Of a stretch of 64,000 nt of DNA, positions 50,832 through 61,600 are shown piece after piece. Origin of the DNA: Pedobacter sp. AK013 (GTDB lineage: Bacteria; Bacteroidota; Bacteroidia; Sphingobacteriales; Sphingobacteriaceae); NCBI RefSeq assembly GCF_014205835.1, contig NZ_JACHCQ010000029.1, positions 1 through 64,000 on the forward strand, given 5' to 3'. Position 1 is the stretch's first letter, and each line of letters opens with the position of its first letter. The notes under the pieces are model-generated. The model worked only from the letters and a program-made list of their open reading frames with translations, ran no database searches and was not told the DNA's origin. Position numbers and translations under genes: made by a program.

Positions 50832-53603
50832 CTAGTTTCGCTGTCTGCCCCCACCAAAGCCGCCACCACCGTTACCGCCACGGCCCCTACCACCTTCTTC
50901 ACCTCCCCGAATGCGGTTTTTACCACCCATACGGTTTAACGAATAGGTAAATGAAAACATAAAATAACGCTGCAATACATTGTAGCTTTCATCACGGATA
51001 GTATTGTTGTTGGCCGTACGGCTTACGCCCCGATTTTCGTTCAGCAAATCGTTTACTGCGGCTTTAAAAGTACCACGGTTTTTAAAAAACTGCTTACTTA
51101 GGTACGAGTTCACCAAAGTAAACTGGGTATCGAAATTCTCTCCCCTGCCTGTATTCTGGTTGTAATCGGCATCAACCGACCAGCGGATATCGCCAGGAAA
51201 CATATAGCTGATACTAATATTGGGACTAAAAGTATAATAACGTGTATTGGAATTGGGCTGAACGGAATAGGTAGCCCTATTAATTGAGCCGCTAACACCT
51301 GCGGTTAAATCGAGCTTATCTAAATTCGATACCAAACGGTAACCATTGCTAATCGACCAACTGTTGGTGATATTTTTTAAGGTATTGGTAAAGTTTACAT
51401 CGCGATCGTAGTTGCCACTTATATTGATGTGGAAATTAAGCTTATTTTCTGCCATAATGGGCAAACTTAATGAGGAAGATAGTGAACCTGAATAAACACC
51501 ATTTACGTTTACAGGCAGCACTGCAAATTTACCCTGATTAACACCTCTTTCGATTAAACTGCTGCTATTGGCAATTTTATTGGAAGTTTGGGTTAAGTTT
51601 ACATTTACAAATAACGACCTGTTTTTTCCAACCGTAAAAGTGTTGTAGGCAATACGCAGAGTATTATTAAACTCGGGCTTTAAATCAGGGTTTCCCAGCG
51701 GAATACTTTGTGTGTTGGTATTGTTAGGAATAGGCTGTAACTGTTGTATGGTAGGCTGATTGGTGCTACCACGGTAATTGAATACCAAACGCTTGTTATT
51801 GCTAAAATTATACCTGAACATGGCTGAAGGCGTATAATTAAATACGTTCTGTTTTAATATAAAACCTTTGGTAATGTTATTGTTTTTACGATCGGTATTT
51901 TGAACGGCCATTCCTACATTCCAGTTGTATTTTTTGGCCATTTTATTAAAACTGAAACCAGCTGTATTGGTTAGAATGGTGTTTTCGTAAACGTTACTTA
52001 ATGAATCATTAAGTAAATCGTAGTTTAGTGTAGCCGGATTAAAGTCGTAGGTAAAACGATTAGAAGTATTATGGTTATAGCCGTTCTGGTAGTTAAACTC
52101 CAGGCTCAGGGTTTTATCTAAAGGCTCCGTATAAACCAGTCGGGTATTCTGACTGATAGATTCGCTTTCCTGATCATTGAACTGGTTAATCATCTTTTCT
52201 GTTTTAACACTATCTTTTTCGCGCGTTTCAGGATTGTAATTATAATTATCAGCGTCGTTATTGTTAATGTTGGTATTAAAATTCAGTGATAATGTTCTTC
52301 CTCGGCGCATAAACTTTTTGCGCAACAAAATATTATTACTGATAGATGGGGCCGTATTATGATTGGTTAATCGCTGGGAGCCGCTTGTATTATAGGTACC
52401 AAAATCGCGGGTGTAAATACTGTTGTTTAGGCTTTCGTTGTTGGTATAACTTAAATTCGGCTGGATGCGCAATGAGGTAAGCGAATCTAACTTCGTATCG
52501 ACCATAAAGTTTAAACGGTGGTTTAAGCGATTGGAAGTATTGGTCTGGTTATTATTGAAAACCGTGGTTACATTGCCCAAAAGGTTTTGCGTAACACTAT
52601 TCCTTAAAATCAGGTTATCAGATTTATTAACAAAATAGCTGAAATTAATTTCGGTTTGGTCAGCATATACATCCGAGAAGTTAAATCCACCGGCTTTAGT
52701 ATCGGTAATCCCGCCACGTCCGCCGTTACTCCCGCCATTTCCTCCTCCCAGGCCACCGCCAAAATTTTGTTTGTTTACGTTATTGAACTGGGCAATTACA
52801 CTCAATCGCTTGTCCTGATTAAAATGGTTAATGTTCGCATTTACATCGTAACGGTCGTTAGAACCGTAACCACCTGTACTGTTCCCGAAGTAGCCGTTTT
52901 TCTTATCCTTTCTGGTGGTGATATTAATGATCTTGGTTCTGGAGCCATCGTCAATTCCGGTAAACTGTGCCTGATCGGAAAGTTCATCGATAATCTGAAT
53001 TTTATCGATCATATCGGCCGGAAGGTTTTTAGTGGCCAATAAAGGATCATTCCCAAAAAACTCCTTACCATCTACCTTCACTTTTGTAATGGTTTCGCCC
53101 TGGGCTTTTACTGTTCCGGCTTTATCTACCTCTACTCCTGGCAATTTCTTTAGCAAATCTTCTACTACCGCATTCTCTACCACTTTAAATGAGCTTGCAT
53201 TAAACTCAAGGGTATCCTTTTTTACTACAATTGGAGGAATTTCTGCTTTAATATCAACCGTTTGAAGATCAATTGCCCCCCCTTCTAAAACAATATCTGC
53301 CAAGGTTATATCTGCTTTATCCACAGTAATGGTAAAATCTTTAGTGGCGTTCTTTAAACCTAAAAACGCAGCATATAACCTGTAGGTACCTGGTTTTAGA
53401 TTTTTAAAAACGAACTTCCCATCTTCAGTAGTACTTACCGCACCTACCATACTCGAATCTGTGAGGTTTTTAACAGCCAAAGAAGCAAAGTCAACTGGTT
53501 TTTTATCTTTTGATTGAATAACCCGTCCGCTAACTGAACCCGTTTTCTGAGCGTAGGCAAAAAAAGATGATAAAATAAAAAGGAGCGTAAAAATCTGTTT
53601 CAT
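50832..53603 (-). CDS. outer-membrane beta-barrel receptor with Gly/Arg-rich tail (paralogue 2)
   Basis: A 923-residue protein. A signal peptide (MKQIFTLLFILSSFFAYA) and a carboxypeptidase-regulatory domain (GRVIQSKDKKPVDFASLAVK) are followed by a plug-like domain (VVEDLLKKLPGVEVDKAGTV; GKEFFGNDPLLATKNLPADM). A barrel of the outer-membrane beta-barrel family ends at QRYFMFSFTYSLNRM. After this normal terminal strand come about 30 extra residues rich in Gly and Arg (GGEEGGRGRGGNGGGGFGGG). It is a paralogue of the next gene upstream. No SusD partner or TonB-box call is made. The substrate is unknown. Confidence 0.88.
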   Translation of the reverse strand: MKQIFTLLFILSSFFAYAQKTGSVSGRVIQSKDKKPVDFASLAVKNLTDSSMVGAVSTTEDGKFVFKNLKPGTYRLYAAFLGLKNATKDFTITVDKADITLADIVLEGGAIDLQTVDIKAEIPPIVVKKDTLEFNASSFKVVENAVVEDLLKKLPGVEVDKAGTVKAQGETITKVKVDGKEFFGNDPLLATKNLPADMIDKIQIIDELSDQAQFTGIDDGSRTKIINITTRKDKKNGYFGNSTGGYGSNDRYDVNANINHFNQDKRLSVIAQFNNVNKQNFGGGLGGGNGGSNGGRGGITDTKAGGFNFSDVYADQTEINFSYFVNKSDNLILRNSVTQNLLGNVTTVFNNNQTNTSNRLNHRLNFMVDTKLDSLTSLRIQPNLSYTNNESLNNSIYTRDFGTYNTSGSQRLTNHNTAPSISNNILLRKKFMRRGRTLSLNFNTNINNNDADNYNYNPETREKDSVKTEKMINQFNDQESESISQNTRLVYTEPLDKTLSLEFNYQNGYNHNTSNRFTYDFNPATLNYDLLNDSLSNVYENTILTNTAGFSFNKMAKKYNWNVGMAVQNTDRKNNNITKGFILKQNVFNYTPSAMFRYNFSNNKRLVFNYRGSTNQPTIQQLQPIPNNTNTQSIPLGNPDLKPEFNNTLRIAYNTFTVGKNRSLFVNVNLTQTSNKIANSSSLIERGVNQGKFAVLPVNVNGVYSGSLSSSLSLPIMAENKLNFHINISGNYDRDVNFTNTLKNITNSWSISNGYRLVSNLDKLDLTAGVSGSINRATYSVQPNSNTRYYTFSPNISISYMFPGDIRWSVDADYNQNTGRGENFDTQFTLVNSYLSKQFFKNRGTFKAAVNDLLNENRGVSRTANNNTIRDESYNVLQRYFMFSFTYSLNRMGGKNRIRGGEEGGRGRGGNGGGGFGGGRQRN

Positions 53604-53727
53604 TCGGTTAGTTTGGTTTATAGCATAGAGACTGCGGGCTTTTATAAAGGTTTATTTTACTTAGGTAACATTTGAAATACATAAATGTCAATAGTACATT
53701 TAATCTCAAAACAGATGGTAAAACAAA

Positions 53728-53751
53728 AAAGTCCCGGTTTAACCGAGACTT
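53728..53751 (-). terminator. terminator of the upstream barrel gene
   Basis: On the minus strand AGTCTCGGTT pairs with AACCGGGACT (one T-G wobble) and runs into TTTTTTG. It ends the 53773-56583 gene separately from the next barrel gene. Confidence 0.8.
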
Positions 53752-53772
53752 TCTTCATTTTAATCTAACATT

Positions 53773-56583
53773 TTACATTCTTATACGCTGACCGCCACCA
53801 CCACGTTGGCCTGGCATCTGCATATCGCCACTCATGTTTCTGCCACCTATACGCGTTAACGAGTAGGTGAAAGAGAACATATAATAACGTCTTAATACAT
53901 TAGTAGTTAAATCGACAATTGAAGTCCCGGTAGCAGTTCTGCTCACACCAGTGTTCTGGTTAAGTGCATCATTTACAGAAAATTTAAATGTTCCCCTGTT
54001 TTTGAAAAACTGACGGCTGATGTAAGGATTAAGAATAGTGTATTCCTGGTTAAATAAATCGCCACCACCAAAGTTCCTGAAATAATCAATGTCGATTGCT
54101 AACCTGATATTGGCTGGCAATACATAACTCACATCAAAACTTGGATTAATGGTATAATACTGGGTATTGGATGATGGCCTTGCAGAAAACGTAGAATTGG
54201 TATAACTTCCTGTAATACCACCCGTTAAATCGAATTTATCAACATTGGTAACCAATTTATAACTGTTTGAAATGGTATAACTATTGGTTACATTTTTTAC
54301 CAGATTAGCACTTCTTTGGTCTGCAATAAAATTCACATTTCTGTTATACGAACCGTTACCAGAGATATTCAGCGTTAGTTTACGCTCTGCCATCAAGGGT
54401 AAAGACCAGGTTGCATTGGCATTACCTGCATAAACACCATCAACATTGATGTAACTTACCTGTTGAACACCTCCTGACAAGGGTACAACTGTATTTCCAA
54501 TGGCATTAAATGTTTGGGTAAGGTTTAAACCAGCAAAAAAGAAACGGCCACTTTCGATATTGAAATTATTGAAGTTAATTCTCAACTGATTATTAAAAGA
54601 AGGCTTTAAGTCAGGATTACCTACATAACGGGTTTGCGAATTTGTATTATCTGGTATGGGTTGAATCTGATCGATACTTGGTTGCGTGGTAGAGCCACGA
54701 TAGTTGATAAACAAACGTTTACGGTTGCTAAAATTATACCTAAACTGTGCCGAAGGGGTAATATTGATGAAATTCTGCGTTCGTTTTAAACCTGTGGTTA
54801 AATTGGTATTTACCCTATTGGTTTGTTGTGCAGCGACGCCGATATTCCAATTGTATTTTTTTTCAGTTGTGGTAAGGCTTAAGCCAGCTGCATTGGTTAA
54901 GGTACGGTTATTATAAATATTTGAAAAAGTATTATCTACTATATCGAATTGAAGGGTCGATGGATTGTAATTAAATACATCCCTTTGTGAATCGCTATTC
55001 GAATAACCATTTTGATAGTTAACCTCTACACTTAAAGTTTTATTTAGCGGCTCGGTATATACTACCCTCGTGGTATTGTTAATAGCGTGACTATTGGTAT
55101 TATTTAACTGGTTAGTTAACGAATCTCTCTTTACACCATTTTCTGTAATATGATCCAATCTATAGTTCTGATTAGTCCCATCGTTATCGTTAATGCTGGT
55201 GTTTACATTTAACGACAGTGTGCGTCCCCTCCGCTTAAAACTTTTGCGGATCAATAAATTATTACTCATGGTAGGCGTAGCAGCAGTTGTGGTGTTACGC
55301 TGTGTACCAATGGTTGTGCCATCGTCAAGTGTTCTCGTATATTCATTTAAATTGTTTCCATCTGTTTCTGTGTAAGATAGGTTCGGCTGTATTTTAATGG
55401 ATAAAGATGGATTTATCTTGGTATCGACCATGAAATTGAACCGGTGGTTAATCCTGTCGGAAGTATTATTTATAGCTTCAGCAATATTATTCGTACCTCC
55501 TGCAAGGTTTTGGGTATTAGAGTTTTGGATATTATCAGAAATTGCTTTATTAAAGAAATAACTGGCCTGAAACTGTGTTCCATCCTTATATGTATCGGCA
55601 AAGTTTAAACCTGCTGCATTTGTAGTGGTGATTCCACTATTTCCGCCGGAACTACTTCCACCGCCACCACCAAAACCACCACGGCCACCACCTCCTCCTC
55701 CTCCAAAACCATTTCCTAAACCTCCGCCCTGGCCAAAATTTTGTTTGTTTACGTTATTAAACTGACCAATGAAGCTAATCTGGCGGTCATCGTCGAATTT
55801 GTTTACATTTAAACTGGCATCGTAACGGTCGTTAGAACCGTAACCCACTGTACTATTACCGAAATAGCCATGTTTCATACCATTTTTAGTAGTAATGTTC
55901 AGGATCTTATTTCTGGTACCATCATCAATGCCAGTAAACTGTGCCTGCTCTGAAAGCTCGTCAATTACCTGGATTTTATCTACCATGTCGGCAGGTAAGT
56001 TTTTGGTTGCTAACAAGGGGTCGTTACCAAAAAACTCTTTTCCATCAACCTTTACTTTGGTAATGGTTTCGCCCTGAGCTTTAACACTACCATCTTTTGC
56101 AACCTCAACCCCAGGTACCTTTTTCAGCAGATCTTCCACTACTGCATTTTCGCGCACTTTGATCGATTTGGCATCAAATTCTATCGTATCTTTTTTCACC
56201 ACAATCGGGATGGAGGCGGTAACATTAACTGTTTTTAGATCAACCCCATCATCAACCATGGCAATTTCACCCACATTTACTGCAGCTTTAGCCACTTCTA
56301 TATCTTTAGTAGCTGTTTTTAAACCTAAAAAGGCAGAATAAATCCTATACTTACCGGGAGCTATGGCCTTAAAGCTAAAACTTCCATCAGGATTGGTTTG
56401 ACCAGATGCCACAACACTCGAGTCTTTTAAACTTTTAATTGCTATTGTAGCAAAATCAACCGGCTTTTTATCTTTCGCGTTAATTACTTTCCCGCTTATC
56501 GAACCAGTATTTTGAGCCTGAGCAATATATCCACAAAATAGGAGCACAATGAATATTGCGCTCTGAACGTTTCTTTTCATCAA
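53773..56583 (-). CDS. outer-membrane beta-barrel receptor with Gly-rich loop and tail (paralogue 1)
   Basis: A 936-residue paralogue of the neighbouring barrel protein. They share a signal peptide ending IAQAQ, a regulatory domain (GKVINAKDKKPVDFATIAIK), the plug (AVVEDLLKKVPGVEVAKDGS; GKEFFGNDPLLATKNLPADM) and the barrel. A glycine-rich loop near residues 280-315 (GGGGGGGRGGFGGGGGSSSG) is longer than in the paralogue. After the last strand (FSFTYSLTRIGG) there is a shorter tail with GQRGGGGQRIRM. The terminator between the two genes suggests separate transcription. Confidence 0.88.
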   Translation of the reverse strand: MMKRNVQSAIFIVLLFCGYIAQAQNTGSISGKVINAKDKKPVDFATIAIKSLKDSSVVASGQTNPDGSFSFKAIAPGKYRIYSAFLGLKTATKDIEVAKAAVNVGEIAMVDDGVDLKTVNVTASIPIVVKKDTIEFDAKSIKVRENAVVEDLLKKVPGVEVAKDGSVKAQGETITKVKVDGKEFFGNDPLLATKNLPADMVDKIQVIDELSEQAQFTGIDDGTRNKILNITTKNGMKHGYFGNSTVGYGSNDRYDASLNVNKFDDDRQISFIGQFNNVNKQNFGQGGGLGNGFGGGGGGGRGGFGGGGGSSSGGNSGITTTNAAGLNFADTYKDGTQFQASYFFNKAISDNIQNSNTQNLAGGTNNIAEAINNTSDRINHRFNFMVDTKINPSLSIKIQPNLSYTETDGNNLNEYTRTLDDGTTIGTQRNTTTAATPTMSNNLLIRKSFKRRGRTLSLNVNTSINDNDGTNQNYRLDHITENGVKRDSLTNQLNNTNSHAINNTTRVVYTEPLNKTLSVEVNYQNGYSNSDSQRDVFNYNPSTLQFDIVDNTFSNIYNNRTLTNAAGLSLTTTEKKYNWNIGVAAQQTNRVNTNLTTGLKRTQNFINITPSAQFRYNFSNRKRLFINYRGSTTQPSIDQIQPIPDNTNSQTRYVGNPDLKPSFNNQLRINFNNFNIESGRFFFAGLNLTQTFNAIGNTVVPLSGGVQQVSYINVDGVYAGNANATWSLPLMAERKLTLNISGNGSYNRNVNFIADQRSANLVKNVTNSYTISNSYKLVTNVDKFDLTGGITGSYTNSTFSARPSSNTQYYTINPSFDVSYVLPANIRLAIDIDYFRNFGGGDLFNQEYTILNPYISRQFFKNRGTFKFSVNDALNQNTGVSRTATGTSIVDLTTNVLRRYYMFSFTYSLTRIGGRNMSGDMQMPGQRGGGGQRIRM

Positions 56584-56733
56584 AAAAATTAGATATTAAA
56601 TGTAAAACTAAGCTATCAGACTATAGAAAAGTCGAAAGGTTTGTTAAGTTGTGTTAAAAGCTCGGTAACATTTTAAATACAGCCTGAAGAAGGTAATCAG
56701 ATCGAAAAGGAAGGTCGATCAGTAAAAGAGGGA

Positions 56734-56859
56734 TTATTTTTGTGGTGAGGGATAACTTTTGTAATATACTTTTGGGCAGTTACAGTTCTTTTTAAAAATA
56801 CTGCATCCGCTAAAATATATGGCCACAATTACACAGATGATGCTAACTTTGGTTTTCAT
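56734..56859 (-). CDS. small lipoprotein, 41 residues
   Basis: The frame runs from ATG 56859 to TAA 56734-56736. It encodes MKTKVSIICVIVAIYFSGCS with a lipobox FSGC (lipid-attachment Cys19). A short, Cys- and Tyr-containing mature part follows (IFKKNCNCPKVYYKSYPSPQ, K). It is in the same direction as vanZ and starts 50 bp after it, so it is likely the last gene of the gcvH-vanZ transcript. It is an outer- or inner-membrane anchored peptide of unknown role. Confidence 0.6.
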   Translation of the reverse strand: MKTKVSIICVIVAIYFSGCSIFKKNCNCPKVYYKSYPSPQK

Positions 56860-56908
56860 TGATTTTATTCTATTTCAATTGCAATGCAGCTATTTAGAAT
56901 ACATTACA

Positions 56909-57334
56909 TTAATTGTTTTTGGTAAGTGGTGTATTCGCCATGGCTTCATTAAAGTTTAATTTATGGAGCAATACATAACTAAAAACCGCCATTGATGCCC
57001 CTAACATATCGCAACCAAAATCCCACCATTCTGCTGATCGGTAGGTAAAAACTTTCCATTGCAATAATTCAATTCCGCCACCAATGATCGCATTGATGAG
57101 CAATATTTTAAAAATGGTTAATGTTCTAAAAGCAAAAGTATGCTGGTATCTGATTTTACCGTAGAAGAGCAGCACCGATAAAACAAAGAAAAAACCCATG
57201 TGGGTCATTTTATCAAAGCCTTTAAAGAAAAAACCGCTGTTACCAACAGAATCGGAAATTTTCATATTACAAAACACTAAAACGACCACAGTCCATAATA
57301 CGGCCCATTTTTGCTGTTTTAGTGCTTTGTACAA
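56909..57334 (-). CDS. VanZ family membrane protein
   Basis: A 141-residue protein with four predicted transmembrane helices (AVLWTVVVLVFCNMKIS; MGFFFVLSVLLFYG; IFKILLINAIIGGGIELLQW; MLGASMAVFSYVLLHKL). The family motif DKMTHMGFFFVLS and the Glu of GGGIELLQ are typical. VanZ relatives alter lipid/glycopeptide sensitivity, but in Bacteroidetes a VanZ-like gene follows gcvH next to sprA as a conserved neighbourhood. It starts 10 bp after gcvH. It is unlikely to be a resistance gene. Confidence 0.85.
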   Translation of the reverse strand: MYKALKQQKWAVLWTVVVLVFCNMKISDSVGNSGFFFKGFDKMTHMGFFFVLSVLLFYGKIRYQHTFAFRTLTIFKILLINAIIGGGIELLQWKVFTYRSAEWWDFGCDMLGASMAVFSYVLLHKLNFNEAMANTPLTKNN

Positions 57335-57344
57335 AATATAATAA

Positions 57345-57725
57345 TTAAGCGCCTACCAATTCCTGGTAAGCTTCTGCAGTTAATAAACCTTCTACTTCAG
57401 CTAAATTAGCTAAAGATACTTTTACCATCCAGCCATCACCATAAGGATCAGAGTTAACCAATTCCGGGCTATCGTTTAATTCAGCATTCACTTCTAATAC
57501 TGTTCCAGTAACAGGCATATATAAATCAGACACCGTTTTAACAGCTTCTACAGTACCAAAAACTTCCTCTTTAGCTACCTCGCTACCTACAGTATTGATA
57601 TCAACATAAACGATATCGCCCAATTCACGTTGTGCAAAATCAGTTACGCCAATATAAGCTTCGTTACCTTCAACTCTAACCCACTCGTGGTCTTTAGTGT
57701 ATTTTAATTCTGATGGAAAATTCAT
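57345..57725 (-). CDS. gcvH: glycine cleavage system H protein
   Basis: A 126-residue lipoyl carrier. The start [20 protein letters not shown] is the family hallmark. The lipoyl Lys lies in [20 protein letters not shown]. The tail [12 protein letters not shown] is typical. It shuttles the aminomethyl group between P, T and L proteins; those genes are not in the window. It is downstream of sprA in the usual sprA-gcvH-vanZ order, although a divergent gene now separates it from sprA. Confidence 0.96.
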   Translation of the reverse strand: MNFPSELKYTKDHEWVRVEGNEAYIGVTDFAQRELGDIVYVDINTVGSEVAKEEVFGTVEAVKTVSDLYMPVTGTVLEVNAELNDSPELVNSDPYGDGWMVKVSLANLAEVEGLLTAEAYQELVGA

Positions 57726-57813
57726 GGTTTTGTAAGTTATTGAATATAAGTTATATTAATTTTGTTGTTCAATTAAGCTTGTATGCATAAACGTTTCTAA
57801 GCGTTTTACCAGC

Positions 57814-57844
57814 CAAAAATACAATTTAGTTTAACATATCGCAA
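57814..57844 (-). promoter_or_regulatory. promoter of gcvH
   Basis: On the minus strand TTG (57842-57844) is followed after 20 bp by TATTTTTG (57814-57821), a good Bacteroidetes pair about 90 bp upstream of gcvH. It allows gcvH to be transcribed independently of sprA. Confidence 0.65.
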
Positions 57845-57978
57845 TGCCTGGCAAATTAACTTATTAGAAATGCGCAAATTTAATCAGTCGATGCTTCTGC
57901 CCAGAGATATGAAATCATTATACTCACCAAACAGGTTCAGAAAAAATATTTATATTCGCTTCACAATTAACGCTCAAT

Positions 57979-58443
57979 ATGAAATCTGCACTATTTTACA
58001 CATTAAAAGTGTGCCTGGCGACCTTACTCACCGCTGCACCCGTAACCATGGCAATTGGATTTGCTTATATCGGATTGATTACGCTCATCAAACTACAGAA
58101 TTACACTTTTAATTTTCACCTTCTCTTCAATCATGTTTTTTTATTTGTTGCTATCCTTGCGGCACTTATCATATTAAATAGATACCTGATTGCTAAAGTG
58201 GGTTATAAAAGATTTATAAATGACAGGCCGGTGGCACATTCAATTGTTATCTTTCTGCTCTATCTGGTTATCAGTGGCTCCGTGCGTTTCTTCAGTTTTG
58301 ATTATCTACTGTTCAGTTATGCGCCTATGTTCTTAACTGCATATGTATTTAGCAGAGTATTCTCTGAAACAGCTAAGAAGGATTTTTGGAATCTGCCGAA
58401 TGAACGGCATGACGATGGCTTAAAACCGTTAAGTAATCAATAG
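57979..58443 (+). CDS. hypothetical multi-pass membrane protein
   Basis: A 154-residue protein with about four transmembrane helices: residues 8-36 (VCLATLLTAAPVTMAIGFAY), 48-66, 86-104 (HSIVIFLLYLVISGSVRFFS) and 108-122. A polar C-terminus follows (SETAKKDFWNLPNERHDDGL). No family is recognised. It sits on the opposite strand between sprA and gcvH, which are normally adjacent, so it is probably a later insertion. Confidence 0.65.
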   Translation: MKSALFYTLKVCLATLLTAAPVTMAIGFAYIGLITLIKLQNYTFNFHLLFNHVFLFVAILAALIILNRYLIAKVGYKRFINDRPVAHSIVIFLLYLVISGSVRFFSFDYLLFSYAPMFLTAYVFSRVFSETAKKDFWNLPNERHDDGLKPLSNQ

Positions 58444-58524
58444 TTTTCCAATATCGGTGACTAATCTGATCAGTTTTTTGATCTTATCAAACCCAAAAAA
58501 GAGACCGTATTATATTATAGAATT

Positions 58525-58620
58525 GTCATCCTTAACTTCTCAAAGGATCTGCAATAGTTTCGTCTAAACATTTCGATACTTTGTCAAGCTCACTACAGCC
58601 AGAGCTCAACGCCACAAAAT
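58525..58620. repeat. degenerate TTGTCATCC-type dispersed repeat
   Basis: TTGTCATCCTTAACTTCTCA near 58526 and TTTCGATACTTTGTCAAGCT near 58582 resemble worn arms of the GTCAT/CTTGTCG palindromes seen intact at 16050-16119. It lies between the membrane protein gene and sprA. Confidence 0.4.
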
Positions 58621-58671
58621 TTAGAGAAATTTGTTTATGATACAGCTTCTTTTCTATGTAATGGAAATCGA

Positions 58672-61600
58672 TTAATTCAATGTAAACCTTAAACTAAACC
58701 CAAAATTACTGAACGAAGTATTAAAGGTCTGCGAAGTATAAGGCTTAGTAATGTTAGAATCGTAAAACAATTTGATGTTAAATTTCTGGTTCAGCACGTA
58801 ATCTACGCTTGGCCTTAATGTAATGTTCTTCGCACCTGAAGATACTTCGGCCTCAGTCACATCCGCCCGGTAAATAACAGTTTTATTATCACGGATAGCT
58901 ACATCTAACTTGAAATCCATGTTGTTATCCATTTTCAAACTTTTAAACCACCCAAATGGGAAACGGAACTTATTGGTACGATAGCCCAATCCTAAAACCA
59001 TATTGTTTTCTGATAGCTGCGCCAACTGACTATTAGATAAGCTCAGTCCTAATAAACGTGAACGGTTTAATTCGAATGAAGCGGTTAGGTTATTTTTAAA
59101 CCTGGTATCAACCCCAACCAATGGAGAAAAATATTCTGAAATGGTTACCTGAGCAAATTGGTATTCAGGTAAAAAGTTATTATTTACATCTCTACTGCTA
59201 ACCGCACCATTGGTTTCCTGGTAGCGCAATAATGAGTTAAAGCCATTGATATTATAGGCTGAACGATAGCCATGACGGATATCTACAGATGAGAACTTAT
59301 CGGCAATAAAAGGAATACGTGTTAACCCGCTATAGGTTAAACTCCAGTTAGGAAGCGGGATTTTAGGAAAAGCATTCATTTTTGTTTTCCCCGCATCTTT
59401 ACCCGAATAGGCAGCCATAAAGGCCGATATAATTACATCCTGACTTTCTTTACCGTAACCATCAGCATAATTGCCGTTTAAGCCTCCTGAATTTGGATTC
59501 TGAGCACCCAATCTCCTAGAAATAATGATCCTATTGGCCATAAACTGGTTAAACAGGCCTGAAATTACCGTTGAGTTATTTTCTTTGAAAGCCGTACCTA
59601 AGGCAATATATGATACACTATAATCACCCGTTGTAATGGCGCTTAAATTTTCAAACGATGATACACTGGCTACATACCTAAAATTGGTAGAAAAGTTTCT
59701 TGTTTGCGCCTTATTGGCTTTTAACGTAATCCGTAAATCTTTAAATGGCTCTATCTGCCCGGTAAGCTGAAAATCTTCCCTGAGTGTGTTTACATACAGT
59801 TGATTCTGTAAGGTGTCGTTAGTTAGCCATCCATTGTTTAATGCCATTTCACGAATGTCACGCTGACTTCCAAAAACAAAACCTAAACCCGGCGCCCCAG
59901 TTGCATTATCGATACCCAAATACCTGGTAGTTGGTAGATAACCCGGCAAGAAAATACCTTTGGTTTGTACATAGCTGGCATTAACATTTTTTACACTCGT
60001 TAATAAATTAATAAAAAATTTCTTAGCGCCGCTTCCTTCCTGGTCATTGCCAGCATTTCTGATAAAACCGAACTTATTGTATAAAGTGGTTAGGTTTAAG
60101 GTTGGATTTACCTGTACTGTTCTGCTATTCTGTATCGTATTACCCAAATTAATATTCGGATCGCGTAAGGTAGAAAGCGGTTCGGTTTGCCAGTTAAAAT
60201 TGGTACCATAACGGGTTTTTACGGTAATCCAGTTTAGTCCAGGTATTTTATCAATGGGCAGATTATAGGTAACGTTTAAATTGTGGTTATAATCGGTTGT
60301 ACGTCCTAAGCGTTTTAAGTTTTGCCAAACGGTATCACGTTTTAAACCATCAATTCTTCCATCTGGCTCATCAATGATCGAATAATTTGTGGCATTAAAA
60401 TCTAGTTGTAATGAACGGGTAAGGTTCCAGGCAATACCGTAAATCCGGCTCATGGTAAAGTTTTTGTTAAAGGTGGTACCGTATCCACTCGGGTAAACGC
60501 CGATAGTATTATTCGGATCGTTATTCCGCAAGGTATTTTCTGAATATAAACGGTCTACATCAATCCTGAAATTAATGGCACTTGGAAAAATACTGAAGTT
60601 AAAATCTTTCAACAAAGCCAGCATGTTAGATTTTATAATCTTTTCAAACGGCGCTATCGTTTTGGCTTCTTTAGAATAACTGTACTGTAGCGAAGCCCTA
60701 TAGGTATTCTGAATACTGTTCTGATTAATAAAATCGCGGTGATTATATTGGGTATAAGCATAACTTGCCGCAAAATTCTCGATATCCCAAAGGTGAACTG
60801 GCTTACTGTTATTGGTCCGTTCTTTTCTAACATTGGTAAAGTTTATGCCTCTTCTAACGGTATAATCCTGTGCAAAATTTAAAATCGAATCTTTTTGTTG
60901 TTTTGTCGATTGCTCTAAAGCATTTTTGAGCTCGATATCTGGCGTTCTAGGATTGTACTGTGGGGTAGAAACCTGTTTAGAGTAACTCACAAACATCGGG
61001 ATTTTCACCCCCGATTTTTGTGGCAGAAACTTGCCTAATTCCATGGCTGAAGAAACATCAAGCAACACATTGTCTGCACGGTTCCGCTCGCTCACTTTCG
61101 AATCGATAGATCCAAAACCGATGGTAGATTTACTTCCAGAAATATTTACATCTGCAAAATCGGCCAATTTTAAGTTCAATCTTCCGGTAGCTGCCCAACC
61201 GCCTTTTTCATCAAATTCAGTTAATCTTAATTCGTTAAACCAAACCACCGCATTTTTATCAAGGCCATCATCTTTGCGTTCATCATTAGCAGCACGGAGC
61301 GGATTTTTAATACCCACCATATACACCCTAACCTTGCTCATATCAGGTTGCCCCTTAACTATAATGGTTCTGGTTCCATCGGTATAAGTAAACGGAACAT
61401 TTGTAGGCCATGGTTGTCCGTTGGCTTGTTTAGCAACGTTACGGGCCAGCTTGGCGTTTTGAAAAAGTGTTAAATCTATATCCATTCTATTGGCTTCTGG
61501 CCAAATGGCATCGGGATCGCTTGTACCTGGGTTGGTAACCTTTAACGGAATTACATATTCATAATAATTATCCTGGTTATCCGTCCCGATCCGTAAGAAT

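Noticed and set aside
57870-58112. 80-codon frame overlapping the start of the 57979 membrane gene
   Set aside because: Out-of-frame overlap with a better-supported membrane protein; no features of its own.
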